From: Kappaphycus alvarezii
Taxonomy: Eukaryota; Rhodophyta; Florideophyceae; Gigartinales; Solieriaceae
Length of the DNA: 64,000 nt
NCBI GenBank assembly: GCA_002205965.3
Contig: NADL03000675.1
Span: 310,001 to 374,000, forward strand
Reading direction: 5' to 3'
A program made the position numbers and the translations under genes. This document shows, piece after piece, positions 45,240-57,980 of this stretch. The notes under the pieces were generated by a model. That model was not told the DNA's origin and made no database searches. It was given only the letters and a program-made list of their open reading frames with translations. Numbering within the stretch: position 1 is the stretch's first letter; every line of letters begins with the position of its first letter.

Positions 45240-48200
45240 GTTGGAGCTAGTTTGTAAGAAATATTTTTCGTGTAAACCGGCGATTGTACGAAGCCCCTTC
45301 TCTCTTTCCCGCACACATTTCGTGCAACTGTTACAACCGTGCAACGTGGATTACGCTTTTACACATTTTCTACAAAAATTTCCGCAGCGTAAACTCTCTA
45401 CTTAAATAGTTACTTTAGGCTATAATTCTCTCTCACGGATCTACTTTATTCAATATAATGACCTAGAGGGTTTTATTTCACTTCACAGGCCTTACAGCTT
45501 TGCACGAATTTACTGCATCTACTGTACTGTAGATTCAAACCACTGGTAACCTCTTATCCAGGGCTACTAGGCATTTTGCTGTCATTACACTTCTCCCTAC
45601 AGTTCTGAACACATCATTTGACCCCATTGGTACACTTGGAATAGTTATGGGCGAGTTGCGCACTGGGATATTATATAATTGCTTTACAAATCAAAAGGTC
45701 CCTTGCTATCCATGCCTCCAGGACCAATGTACGCCTTACTTATTGTCATAATATGTCATTCATGCCGACGACAATTCTGAAAACGCTATTTAAGATACCG
45801 TCAGGGCTGTTTCATGGGAAACCTTTGCATTCGCTACTGTTAGACTGCATTTTCCTTTATTTTGTGGCTATATAAGCCCTGGTTTGGAGCGGCCGGCTTA
45901 ATCCAGCCAAATTCACCAAAATTTTCAATTGCAGTTCTACCTAGATCTGCTCTTGTGCGCTTAAAACCCCATATAGAGGGCTCCAATTCATGTCATTACA
46001 GATACAACAATTATTTATCCCAGAAATCTTGCTATTTCCAAGCTTATTAGCTACTTATTAGCTGTTAACGAAAGCCTCTCCATCTGTAAATCGGTTACAA
46101 TGAATTAGATCATGGAGTTGCAATTACATATATATGTAAATCGATATACTAAAATCGATTTTATTTGATTTTTAAAATATCATTGTATGTATAAAACATC
46201 ATCCTTCAGCGAGAAGGATGGTTATTGTCGTCTTTGATACGATGTAGGAAGAATTTATCAAGTCTTTGAAGCATTTTTCTGTGCAAATTTTCCTTTTTAA
46301 TATCTTTGACCTGCTGTCAAAATTCTAAACGACTTCTATCCCTATATTATTGATAGAAAAGTTCTCCTTGAATTATTTGAAACAAATCTGAAGTCTGGAG
46401 CTCTTAAATCCCGCATTTTTACTCATTCAAAGTATTTTCAACGAGTATTGCCGACTTTCTTACTCACATCAGCTGAACTTTAATGATTTAAACTCATATT
46501 GATCTGCTAATAAGATAAAAAGCTGTCTCCGAAAGCAGGTATTAAATCATATATTTGGACTTAAAATACATTAAAGTAAGTGTACAAGAAATGTAAAATC
46601 GGAAACATTATAATTGCTGCGCAAGATTCAAGTAGGCCCCCAGAATCAATACGAACTTTCACAATTATTTCTCCATGAATTTGAGCTCCGGTGTGAGTAG
46701 AAAGAAAAATAGAGACAAAATCAATTTTAAAGCATATGGTGCTTGGTTTGACCCATTAAACGTGACAGGAAAATCGCTAAATTAAGTAGTCGCCAAAAGT
46801 AGAGTCAGATACTTGCACAATTTGAAAAGAACGAGATGTAAAAATATTTGATTGAACGCTGATAAATATAAAGAATCGTCGCTTGGAGGTCAATAAAATA
46901 GCAAATGTGAACGCATTGCATTTTGCGTTCAATACTTTGAGTATGGTAATAAAAAATAAGAACAGCGTATAATTATGTAAGTTTACTCACAATCAGCATG
47001 AAACGTTTTTGATCGAATTAGTTTCTAAGTTATATCATTGTATTATTCTACAGCTCCAAGTCATATTCCCTGAGATATATCATATTCACTAATATTATAT
47101 TAAATATTATAATTGAAGTATCAATGCCAAGTTCTAATTATTATTTTCGAACTCAGGATATTTACCTTAATTTATCAATATTCGTGAGTGAATAAAATTA
47201 AAATGCTCTTTTCGAACATTTTTTACAGTCGGTTAGAGCTCATCTTTTAAAACTTCATTATTTCCCATTATATGCTATTTTAATTTCTTTCAAATATATG
47301 CATGTTATTCCAGTGATTCCATGCTGTCATATTTTTGAATTTCTCCGCAATCGCAAGTAAGTGGTCAGAGCAATTTCAAACGATTAATAAAACAGCTGCT
47401 TGTACAGTATCACAGCGAATCGACCCGCGCATATTTTCTTGAAGTAATTTGTAGAAGGACTTAGTTTTGAACTTGAACTTTTCTACATTCCGATTGCGAT
47501 ACTGAAGAAAACTGGATTAGGAAGTGAAAAAATTATTGAAAATAGAAATTACATTTCTATTGACATAAATTAAATTGTAATATTTTCCGTTTTTCCAGAT
47601 TCAAATTAAGATAAAGTTTTAGCTTTTGAACTGAGGAATTATCTAAATGTGAAATGCTAAGATCAAACATGTACAAAACGCTGGGGCATTGTAATATAAA
47701 TTACACAAATCGATAATTTTAAAAATTCTAAAGTTTTTGAGCCGTACTGCAACTCAAACAGTGCCTTTATTATCTCAACGTGCTATAATCTTTTCTAACA
47801 TCTAAAGGTCGTCATCTTCATACTCTAGTCATTATCTTTATTCATATTGTGTTAATTGCTGTTTCTAAAATTTATTTAAAGGGTATAAACTTCTACATCT
47901 TCGGAAAATATTTTTACCTTTGTCAGAACACCATTTAACTATGATCAATTTTGAAATATACATGCAAAAAAATTGAAAAAGAATTTTAAGCAGACGCTAA
48001 TTTTATTGACCTCATTGAGTCTCAAACTTAATTGTATACAGTTTTAAAATAGACCTCAAAATTATGGCATTCATTTATAAGAATGAAAAAATTTAAAACA
48101 AAATCATAATACCTCAAAGGAAAATGACATTAGAGTTCAAGTAAACCTTTATTATAACTCTAAATTCTTCTTATTATTGACACTAAATGAGTTTCTTAGA

Positions 48201-49980
48201 TCATTTTGTACTCAATTGTAGCCATAGCTTTAATTTTATTTTACGAAAGCTCGAAAATAGTATAAAAATAATAAGAACGGAAAAATACTAAAATCAACGG
48301 AAAATAGACAAAAATGGTTACTTTTTCTCCAAGCTCATATAAGGTATTGTATATGCATTGGTTCTCTTTGATTACAGGTTATTTTACTTTAAAAATCTAC
48401 GTAGGAACAAGAAAATATTAAGCAGAGGGCCCCAGATGAAACCAATAAAACCATAAAAAGAAGGACATATAAAACATTAATGTAGCAGCATGGATCTCAA
48501 GAAAAAATAAGCCCTGTAGGGCCACTAAATTATTATTTTAGCACAATATAAATTTTTTTTCTACTAAATTTCACGTCACCTTGAAGGAGAGAAGCTATCC
48601 AAATATTCCTAGAGGGGCCTATATACTTGAATATGGCATAAGAGCCGATATAGTATAAAACGAAACATGGTCAAGCAAAAATTGATTCAGACAGTATAAT
48701 AGAGCCAGGTAAGCGCTATTGGAATCTACAAAGCTAAAATTGTGCTCAAAATTATCATTGTACAGCATGTTCCCTTTACAGAGCCAAAATAGGAGTGTAG
48801 AAAGGCTGAACTAAAATTTAACACAGAAGAGGACACTGAATGTACAATTCCGCAGGTCCAGAGAACGATATAAGATGAAACACTATAGCGTTGTTTTTCG
48901 TTCAGGTGAAGAAATCAGAATTAACTGTCTAGACAACTTTTCTTATTTCAGACATGATTCTCAGGAAGAGCAAAGTTTCTTTTGAGTCTTCAAATTTGAG
49001 TAGGGCTTACTATAACTATAAATAAAAATTAAAGAAGAAATAAATTAGGATATATAGGTTTCAGTTGCAAATTTGAAAGCTAGCTGCGGTATAAGCGAGC
49101 CGTTTTTTATTCTACCATCTTCCTTTGCATCGTAAGGCAATTCTAATAGACAATAATTTCAGCAAAAAACCTTACAGTCAATAGATGTAACGTCTCAGGA
49201 TACTGATTCATCTCATTAAACTCAATTTCATATACTATCCCGCAAGCATCCCTGAGCTTAATCCAAATCTTGAACATCTGGAAAAGTTCATATAACTTCA
49301 GTAGACAAGAATCCTCTCTTTTTAAAGCAATATTGAAGATGCGAAGTTTTCGTTCAAAGTATACATAAGTTCATTCTGTAGTTATTTGATCTTAAAGATG
49401 AAAAATAGTTCTAAGGCACAAAAATCTACCTCAAAGTCTATATTACCAATAACCGCTCTATAGCTGTTTCGTATACGTGAGTAACCTTCAATAATGATTT
49501 GCAGTAAAATTGAACATTGAATTGAAATTTTACTTTGCAGGAAATTTTAGATTTTTATGCAACTTTTTCTAAATTAAATGAATTCGTACCAGTGAAAGCT
49601 AAACTAAGAATTTTTCGTAATTTCTAAAATGTACACCGCTAATTGCTATAGCTCAAAATTTTCAATAAAAACGTTTATTCGGCCAATAAACTCCACAAAT
49701 ACCATGACGCTAAGCATTCTTCACCATTTCACAGCTCTCGTTTTCAACCAGAGACCTCAGCAGATACGGTGCCTTATTTCCATATTTATCAGGACCCATC
49801 GTTCAAATTGAATGGAACTTGTTGTCAGAAAACAATTTTTTTCATTCTCTGTGCTCATTTGATGTAAGGTCTAGAGGAAACAATCTGTTTAATATCAATG
49901 CAGGTTGATTTCATTTTCTTTACTTCGTTTCTATCCAAATTTGACCAAGGTAGATACTACGCATTCCTTTCTCTATTTGG
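45240..49980. other. AT-rich, gene-free stretch
   Basis: About 4.7 kb of high A+T with only one frame above 60 codons. An ACTGTACTGTAG motif at about 45,521-45,533. No gene, tRNA or transposon protein recognised. Confidence 0.5.
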
Positions 49981-49983
49981 TTT

Positions 49984-50454
49984 CTAGTGAGCGGAAATTA
50001 TGCAAACGTTGCCTTTTACTGGCTGACCAGATGAGTTGACGCATATAATGACAATAACACACGCTTCGATCATCTTTCCTCCGCCGTTCGTAGCACTCTG
50101 ACGACTGGCTTTATGAGGTATTGAATCTTCCATATATGTATCTTTAAGTTGCAGCTCTTTTCTTGTGACATTACACTGGCCTGAGCGTTGGAAAAAAAAT
50201 TCAAACACTGCGTCAAAGAGATCATGCAGCTTCTTCGCCACACAGAGTTATTTGTATCGCTGAAAATGTCTTAGCGTACTTTTGCAATGGTAAAGTAATT
50301 GGTAGAACGTCAGATTTGGTTTCTCATCGTGATTTGAGGCCAAACTTTCTGAGTTTGAAGTTCCTACTTTTCGGGAAACCAAAAAGGTATCTTTTACGGC
50401 ATTGTATCTGCTAGAGCCGCTTGAAAATGACCTTTTCGGGGCTAAGGAAACCAA
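49984..50454 (-). CDS. Hypothetical protein fragments
   Basis: Two adjacent minus-strand frames: KKLHDLFDAVFEFFFQRSGQ with IEACVIVIICVNSSGQPVKG (49984-50241), and SFSSGSSRYNAVKDTFLVSR (50248-50454). Composition is protein-like compared with the surrounding AT-rich DNA. Family not recognised; possibly a transposon remnant. Confidence 0.25.
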
Positions 50455-50939
50455 AAGATACGATGAAGATGTTCAGTTACGGAAAAGCGGGCAGAGAAGA
50501 TTTTTATACAAATGCTATTGCGGACACTCTTGGTCGCGTAATTATCGCCTTCTGATTTCGGCTTCCTTGTGAATTTCAAATAGGTTCTGCCCAAAAGCTC
50601 CTAATGAATTTACTGTTCAGTAGAGGGGAGAAGGGCTTGACTAGCTATATTGTTACCGCAGATATGCGATATAGTAATGAACGTTTTATGAATCTTACAA
50701 CCGAGTTTGGATTCGCTTCTGTATTTTTTATACCCGAAAATCTCCTTCGGTGACATCTCTTTATGGGAGTTTCATTTCTGAATCTGCGAAGACAGGACGG
50801 AGAAAAAGCTGCTGCTGCTGATAAAATCTTAGGTGAATCCGTGATAGTGAACAGTAATTTGTATGAAAATGACGTCCAGAACAAATAGAGCATATTGCCG
50901 ACAATTGGATACATGAATCGCGGACCGTAGAGTACATTT

Positions 50940-51185
50940 TAGACCTGTTCACGGTCAGCAGACCGTTGGTCCGATACGTATTCACCATTTCAAAACTCAG
51001 TCTCGCACCCATTTTCTAACTATGTGGTCCGGTCACAGGTGATGGGCACATCTAGCGGTCCAGTCTAAATACAATGCCGGGCGCGAAGCGTCCGGTTCAA
51101 ATCAAGTCCAATGGACATCGTCCGGTCCCAGAACTTCGCCAATAAAACGGTCCGGTCCCAATCACTACAATCGGTCCGATTCTAT
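50940..51185. repeat. Left hAT terminus: TIR and GGTCCG subterminal repeats
   Basis: 13-bp TIR followed by at least six GGTCCG/GTCCGG units in 245 bp. Confidence 0.9.
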
Positions 51186-51455
51186 ACCATAAGCTCATAT
51201 TAACAGGCAATCAACCTGCTGCAGCAATAGAGACTCTATTCCAGCAGTGCGGACTCCGCCAGCAAGGCTTGAGTAATACTCGACAGGAGCAGGGGGGAAT
51301 TTTGGTTCATTTACTGTCTGGAAAGTCAGATCGGCTGTTCCCTGGAGTACGCTGGTATTGGCTATGAAACTTAGATTTTCCAGATCCCGATACACTACTG
51401 TATGTACCAGATTCCCTAAAATACAGGCTGTAGGCCTGCCATAAGGCATGCTGCG

Positions 51456-53332
51456 TTGGACTCACCGATCTCCGATTCTTCCCATTTCTCAATTCCCGCT
51501 TGCCCTCTCGACAATGAGCAACCACATCCATCCAGATCGACTGATAGATCTTTCGATGAGAACAACAACCAATGCACCTCCCAGGCCTCCAAGAGAAGAA
51601 AACAAACAAGTGGAGTATGGGACTATTTCGCCAAACACACCGAGGGAACCATGATAACAAACAAAGTTGTCATATGCAGCAAATGTTCAGTGTAAACTCA
51701 TCGACGACTACGCTAACCGGCATGCCAAAGTTCATGGGTTCCTGGCTGCACAAACCTCAAATGACGTTTTGCACAACCGGCGAGCTGTCAAACTCAACGG
51801 TGAGCCCTGATGACGAGCGCAACAAAAAGTTCTCTAAAAAGCTCATTAAATGGATTGTCATGAGCGGACAATCCTTTTCTGTGGTCGAAAGTCCTGAATT
51901 TAAGAACTTGATTCACAGCATTAACAGCGAGGTGTCAGTCTTTTCGAGAGCCACCGTACAACGCCGAGTGGTCTCTGAGAAAGCAAGCCTTTCCGTTCTG
52001 GTCAAGGAACAGCTTCACACGTGCAAATCAACGATAGCGGTGACTGCGGATGCATGGTCATCTGTGGTAATGAGGGGATATATGTGTAACAGGCCATTAT
52101 ATTGACACAATGGCGGTTACGCTCTTTGTGCTTGGCGTTTGAGCACTTTCCAACGCCACACACTGGCGACGCTTTTGCCACTATGATGGAAGAAATTTTC
52201 GATAGGTGGAATATTCGGCATAAGGTTTATGCTGTGACCACTGACAATGCCAGTGACATGGTCTCTGGAATGGCCATGTTGCGAGACCGGCTGCGCACTT
52301 CGCCAAGTGAGGACAGCCCTCACTTAATTCACGTACGTTTCCTTGCACATGTGGTAAACTTGGCGGTCAAAGAGTGCCTGTCAGAAGTCCACGACGAAGT
52401 GAAACTGATACGGTTGGCCATTGCAAGTATCAGGTCCTCAACAAAGCGCCGATAATTGTTTGATCGGGTGAAGATTGAAATTGGGAATCAGGAGCATCCC
52501 TGCCTTCTTTGGATTGCGAGACACGTTGGTCTTCAACTTTTGAAATGATAAGGGGGCGTATAAGGCAAGAAAGTTTTGAACGCTGTCATGTACCGCGTTC
52601 CCGAGCTTGCGCAGAATGTCGTTCGGGACGACGACTGGGAGCGTGCGTTCAAAATTTGCGAGTTTCTCTCGCTAGCTGCCACAGTCACGGAATCTTCCTC
52701 TGCCCGGCATAACGTCACCTACAGCTTAAGTGTTATGGCGTTTAAACTCTTTTGCAGCAGTGTGAATCCTCTAGCAGGGAGGTTGGTGCTGCTCTGCAAC
52801 GGGTCTCTGCGCTAATGCTTGGAAGTGCAACGATATGCCGATGTCGTCAACTCTCGTTCGCTCGACTAGCCAATATTCTAGACCCACGCTTGGAGAATGA
52901 AATTCTAGAGGATGAGCACGTGTTGCGTCAAGCTCTGACTTGTAGTCCATCTAATAGTCCGCGAAACACGGACGGCCATTGAGCAATCTACGGCATGTAA
53001 TGTAAGGGAAGCTCTACAGTGGGACAGGCATCTTTATGAAGTCTGGTTTTGAAACAAGAAGAGAGGCCCGTTGGGTGAGGCCGAAGATGAAATCACTCGT
53101 TTTATATCTGCAACAGCATGGGAGACCGCCACATTCATGTTTTGAATGGTGGAAGTCCAACCACTCCCGCTTCCCGCTCGTGGCAGAACTCGCTCGAAGC
53201 GTTCTTTCAATTCAGGCGACGTCTGTGGCAAGTGAATCGACTTTCTCTGAAGCCGTGCACTTGTTACACCAAGGAGGGTGGTTTGATAGACGAATCGATA
53301 TCCTCATCCATTCTTTTGCGGTCTTGGTATAG
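51456..53332 (+). CDS. hAT-family transposase with BED zinc finger (frames broken)
   Basis: Domain order: BED finger (VWDYFAKHTEGTMITNKVV, ICSKCSVKLIDDYANRHAKV with CxxC and HxxxH); DDE core with AVTADAWSS (first Asp), YAVTTDNASDMVSGM (second Asp) and HLIHVRFLAHVVNLAVKECL; the CETRWSSTFEMI Arg-Trp motif; YRVPELAQNVVRDDDWERAF; ILDPRLENEIL; and the C-terminal dimerisation region FEWWKSNHSRFPLVAELARS with ATSVASESTFSEAVHLLHQ. All hAT landmarks are present. About seven frame steps occur over 1.9 kb. It lies inside precise TIRs and TSDs, so the element moved recently enough to keep clean ends. Confidence 0.92.
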
Positions 53333-53539
53333 GTTCTTGACGTAAGGTTGGCCGAGGCGCTGAATCAAATAAACAACCATTGTTAAATGCTTCCATTCTG
53401 CGAGAGAGAGATGGTGACCTTTACTGGACGATTAGGTAAATAACAGCCTGTAGTTCTGAGAACTACGTCGGCGAATGCCGGTGCAACTTGCAACGAGTGA
53501 TAGCAATCGCCGTCCGTTGTAGGACGAGGGAGGGGAGGG

Positions 53540-53965
53540 TCAGTAATAGCGTGTGCCGTTCAACATGGGACTGGTTCCTTTCCTCGTCATCCTCATCGCA
53601 CCCGCCTCCAATGTCAAACATTCTGTACCTTGATAAGGGTACACGCCGGTAACCATCAATAGAAGTACAGTACAGAACAAGTCGCTACAAAGGTGACCAA
53701 AGGTCGAGTAAAGTCCTTGACGGCTCTCAGGAGGTTTGCACGAGTCCTGCGGGAATTCCCATTCCCGGACAGCGCGTAGTCCAAAGGAATGATTGGTAAG
53801 AATAGAGTAGAAGCGGTCACGGAGCATATTGTGCCGCCGAGTGGAGCCCTCAGCGCAAGGAAATACTGAGGCATGGTCCGGAGACGTCAAGGATTGCAGC
53901 GGAGCGGAAACGGGCGGTTGAACAAAAAGAGCAGTGTTCAGTCCCAGAAAAATAGTATTTTCCAA
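53540..53965 (-). pseudogene. Retroelement C-terminal domain fragment, minus strand
   Basis: HASVFPCAEGSTRRHNMLRD followed by RFYSILTNHSF and VREWEFP. The HA...C....RHNxLRD layout is the post-RT C-terminal domain found in many non-LTR-type reverse transcriptases. Short and isolated within the hAT element. Confidence 0.4.
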
Positions 53966-54306
53966 TCGAAGGGCGATGATGGTGCGCCAGACCTCCGGTT
54001 GAGAGCGGATTCCAAATGGCTGAGCGGAAGAGCAGTAATCGGCGGAGGCGGACGGAGAGGAAATGACGAAAGACGTTTCAGAGTGTGACGGGAAGAGGTC
54101 AGAGAGGATTGGTTGGGAGGATCATGGAATAGTGATAGTCCAGAATGGCGTCGGTGCCAGCGTGTTGGTAATCCTTTCGGGAAGCTTGGGAGAGGCGGTC
54201 ACGGGCAATAACAGCAGAGATGGACAGGAACTGCAGAGGCTTGGGGAGGGCATTATGGACGTGGGGTGCAGTAAGGGAAGCGCGGAGAAAAGGGACGAGA
54301 GAAAAC

Positions 54307-54663
54307 GGGCAAGAAGAGAGAACACCTAGTTGGCCTTCTCTCTTCTTGCCCACTCTCTCTTCTTGCCCACTCTTCTTCCTTCTCTCTCTTGCCGTTTTCT
54401 CTTGTCCCTTTAAACTAGTTGGGCTTTCAGGTTCTGTGTAATAGAAGCCGAAGTACCTCTCTGGCGGGCAGCGAACCCTCCGATCTACACTACGTCTTTC
54501 TTGGAACCCGGGAGAGAGCACCAAAACAGTATATCCTTCTGGGGATGAACTCCATAGACTCCGACTAAAGAAGGTCCTGGTATTTGCGGAACTTGGGTTC
54601 AACCCAAGTTCCGTAAATACGGAACCGCAAATTGCGGACCTTGGTTCAACCCAAGCTCCGCAA
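54307..54663. repeat. Nested hairpins inside the hAT element
   Basis: A 16-bp perfect stem (54307-54322 with 54336-54351). A 20-bp-arm palindrome with a 1-nt loop and one mismatch at 54580-54620 (GCGGAACTTGGGTT / AACCCAAGTTCCG). A third, overlapping one follows at 54632-54663. A GAGAGAA/TTCTCTC-rich tract lies between. Confidence 0.8.
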
Positions 54664-54765
54664 ACACCAAAACCCTGGACTGCTGCAAGGAGGGGTTATT
54701 GAAACGGGTCTGCTCTCGATGAACATGAGAAATCATGCGGGGTTGATACATACGGAAGTAACGAG

Positions 54766-55850
54766 GTGTGGAACGACAGTTCAATACACCCAGTAACGTT
54801 ATTTAGTCCGCTCTTCCAGGCGCCCCCTCCTTGTCGTCCTTTCCTTCCTACTCTCCGCATGCGCCCTCCCGAGCAAGAATTAACGACCCTAGAGTCGGAA
54901 TTTGGACCCTTCGAGCCTTTCGCAATGCTGCAGCGACCTGAACCAATACATCACACTTTTATTTCAGGTGCAGCAAGCGGCAACCGACAGCTACTGCGAA
55001 CACCGCCTCTGGGAAGCCAGACGCTGCAGACAATGACGCTGCCTCATTCTCGCCGAGCTTACTACAAATCTCTCCTCTCCCAGGAGTTCATTCCTCACCA
55101 CCCCACTTCCCACCTCTCACATCTCCTCCCAACTATGTCCATCATGCCCCACAGACGCATAGATGTTCCAGTACTCGACAACCCTGGCCCGCTACGCTGC
55201 ACTCAATTTCAATCCGAAATGGACCCACAAGGTGAGCACGCGGTCACATGCAGCACCCGCTATGGTCTGACGCAGATGCATAACAACTTCCGCAACATGC
55301 TCGCCCGTCATGTTTTTCGTGCAGCCGGTCTAATTCACAACTGGAAGCTCCCTTGTTAGTCCCGGGTACAAACCTCCGTCCCGCTGATATTTTCGTACAA
55401 CCCCCAACACCCCGCCCAGCACCATCCATCCCTCCCCACCCTATGACGTCACTGTTCGCAGCCCATATCGACTCGCGATGCACCGTTGCGCTACCCTCGG
55501 CATTGGCGCTGTCGCCAACATAGCGGACGCTGCGAAACTTTCTGCCCACGCACGTCAAATCCGGTCTGCTTTTCGCTTGGAACCCTCCGACCCGCTTCCG
55601 AACCTCGGCTGGATCTTTGTTCCTCTCGCCTTTGACACACTCGGCGCATTCTCCACTCGCACAGCAAAAGTTCTGGAAGACCACGCCAAGTATCTCGTAC
55701 CGCACCGATTCCACCCCAGCCGCAATCCTCCACCACCTCCGCCAACGTCTGAGTTCGTTTATTTGGTCCAGCGTCGCTGCGGCCATTTTTGCTCGCATTA
55801 CGGCAATGCAGGGCGTACAGCCATTCATACAGTACGTCCTGTTTACATAA
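54766..55850 (+). pseudogene. Retroelement (non-LTR-type) C-terminal domain
   Basis: SEMDPQGEHAVTCSTRYGLT, NNFRNMLARHVFRAAGL, then in the next frame LLVPGTNLRPADIFVQ, and later GWIFVPLAFDTLGAFSTRTA, KVLEDHAKYLV, LRQRLSSFIWSSVAAAIFAR. The D..G.HA..C / RPADI / FVPLAFDTLG series is the C-terminal domain that follows reverse transcriptase in many non-LTR-type elements. No RT core is visible. It lies within the hAT boundaries, so it was inserted or captured. Confidence 0.6.
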
Positions 55851-56054
55851 GGAATTCGCGAATCATCCCTTACCGAGTGAATAAGATTGTTTTTACTTGT
55901 TGTTTGTGTCAAATGTTCTTAGAATACCCATTGGGTCATTCTTGGTGCAAAGAGGTCCAGATTTTAGGGGATAAAACTGCCTCGCTGACTCATGGCGGTG
56001 TAAAAGTACGTGAATCTCGTGGTGTAAACACTGTAAACACGCTCTAAAAGCTCT

Positions 56055-56385
56055 GGTAAGTTACCCCCGGACCGAGAACTCATGTTAACATTGGTAAACG
56101 TTATCGGTCCGGTCTGCGGGCGCTGTTATAATCACGGCTCGGTCCAGAGGTGCTGCTAAAATCAGCGCTCGGTCTATTCTACGCACTGTGCTCTTCAGTC
56201 TGGTGCTCAGTTGCGATTGAATTGGTCAACTCGGTCCTTTCATTATTTCATTACACGCCGTCCGTTCCGCCGCTGTACGAAAACACGGAGGTCCGGCCTC
56301 ACGGTACTCGTTTAGGTTTCCCGTTCGGTCTGTGCATGAGTATGATTTATCATACTGGACCGTTGCCGGACTGTGAACAGGTCTA
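56055..56385. repeat. Right hAT terminus: TIR and GGTCCG subterminal repeats
   Basis: At least eight CGGTCC/GGACCG variants between 56068 and 56362, ending in the inverted 13-bp TIR. Confidence 0.9.
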
Positions 56386-56393
56386 GTACATTT

Positions 56394-56900
56394 ATTGATT
56401 TACTATCAACGAGGTCTTTGAACCCTCGTTTTTTGCTACCAAAGCATCTCCTTTTGGAGCTGGAAAAAATTAGACAGAGTGAAATTACGGCAATTGCATT
56501 TAGAAAGCTAGAAACTGATGCATTCAGCCATATGTTAAGATTCATGTGTAATATGCGTCATGATTTCAATAAATCTTTGAAAATTGTGTTTTACTCCATA
56601 ATTCTTGCATGATGTGTGAAAAAGTTCTGTTCGAATGTGGAGTTGGGATGAAATTAAGTCACAAGCAATGAAAGATAAGATTTAGAATCTGATAAGCATT
56701 GCGGTTTTCTAATAATTTCTCGGAGTTTTCCAGATTGGTTTCTGCTCAGAAAGTCTAGGGTTGCCGTAATTAATGCAGGTCTTATTTTAATTTCAAAATC
56801 AGAAGTGAGATTAGCAGTTGGACTGGCGGACAGGTATATTTCAGTGGAAAGGATGGTTATTCAGTTTTAATCTGCTGCACCATGGCTGGTTAACTAGAAC
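56394..56900. other. AT-rich gap right of the hAT element
   Basis: No gene recognised. Probably the eroded left part of copia element 3, whose RT would be expected here. Confidence 0.3.
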
Positions 56901-57084
56901 GGCTTCGTCGTAGACTATGACCCGTGGTACACAAATTAAAGATAGGTCATGTCTACACTTCGTTCAACGAGATTTATTTAAGGCGTTCTTTGAATAAGCT
57001 TGACCTGGATATTCGCCATTTGAAGCTATATCTCCTCTCGGGTAATGCTTGCGGTCACTACTCGCTCGTGGAGTGTGGTTCTTG

Positions 57085-57520
57085 TCAGTCGTGGCTCCGA
57101 TCTCGTTGAGAATTGTGGTAACTTGAGTGTGCGGCCTTGACTACACAAGAAAGTGCTAGTTTCTTACCGACGGTTGGCTTTGATGCTAAGGTCTTCCTAA
57201 ACTTAGCTCTTGGTGGTTCATGATACCTATTGCTTAAGCTTAGACCGTAATGGGCTTCAATACCAGTTTGGCCAACTTCCACTTCTGCTAGCTTCGCAAT
57301 ATGAATGAGGCAATCACAAAGTTGCGATCCTTGGTCAGTACGGATCTTATTTAGCAGACCTGTGTACACCGAGGCTTAGCACTTCACAAGTGTTTCAAAT
57401 ATCGTATCGGTAGAAATGATTAGTAAAATTGGGGCTGCAATGAACTTGTTGCCTTCATCCATATTGTGCAGAACTGGATCACCATCGAGGTACATGATAT
57501 CGAGAATTAATTTTTTATTG
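57085..57520 (-). pseudogene. Copia integrase core (element 3)
   Basis: MDEGNKFIAAPILLIISTDT, then VYTGLLNKIRTDQGSQ with the second catalytic Asp, then VEVGQTGIEAHYGLSLSNRY and HEPPRAKFRKTL. The conserved GIEAH..L...ER-like helix carries the Glu region (SNRYHE here). One in-frame stop before VYTG. Confidence 0.65.
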
Positions 57521-57699
57521 AAATGTACTTTTTCGGCGCCGCGTATAATCCTGAGCCGTTCCGGGGCGTACTTTTTACGCTGCTACGGATCAAATATCTT
57601 AGAAAGGTCCTGCAGTGTCTTCAATTTGTGTGGGTAGCACGTTCTGGGCTCGAACGTTTGATCATTTTGAACAATTTACGTACACTCGGATGGAGTAAC

Positions 57700-57980
57700 T
57701 GTCACCGTAACTTAGAAAAATATGGCTTTCTGAAACTGATATCAGTACACAAATGAATTTCAGCGTAAAAATGGTTTTTTGCTGAGCGAACCATCGGCAT
57801 GTACCACTCGTCCAGGTAGATGGTACCACCGTTCCAAGCTCGCTTCACTACCCGGTTAGAGAACATGCATGGCGTCAGGGACTTCTTTTCCAGTACTTCA
57901 AAACCCAACAACACAGTGATATCTGCGTCCACAATATACAGCTCAATGTACATGTGCATTATTCCGCTGCGCGTATGCAA
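57700..57980 (-). pseudogene. Copia aspartic protease tail (element 3)
   Basis: LYIVDADITVLLGFEVLEKK followed by SLTPCMFSNRVVKR. The xPxLLGxDVL-type flap/C-terminal motif of retroviral-like proteases, upstream of integrase. Confidence 0.5.

Larger units (their letters stand above)
50940..56385 (+). mobile_element. hAT transposon with intact ends and 8-bp TSD
   Basis: Terminal inverted repeat TAGACCTGTTCAC at 50940-50952 is matched perfectly in inverse at 56373-56385. It is flanked by the identical 8-bp target duplication GTACATTT at 50932-50939 and 56386-56393. Both ends carry many GGTCCG-type subterminal repeats (for example 50967, 51027, 51148, 51173; 56068, 56105, 56138, 56290), as hAT transposases require. 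It encodes a BED-finger hAT transposase (+) and, in its 3' half, retroelement fragments and palindromes. Length 5,446 bp. Confidence 0.95.

Noticed and set aside
45862..46050. 62-codon plus-strand frame in the AT-rich desert
   Set aside because: Isolated, no motif, and its length is expected by chance.
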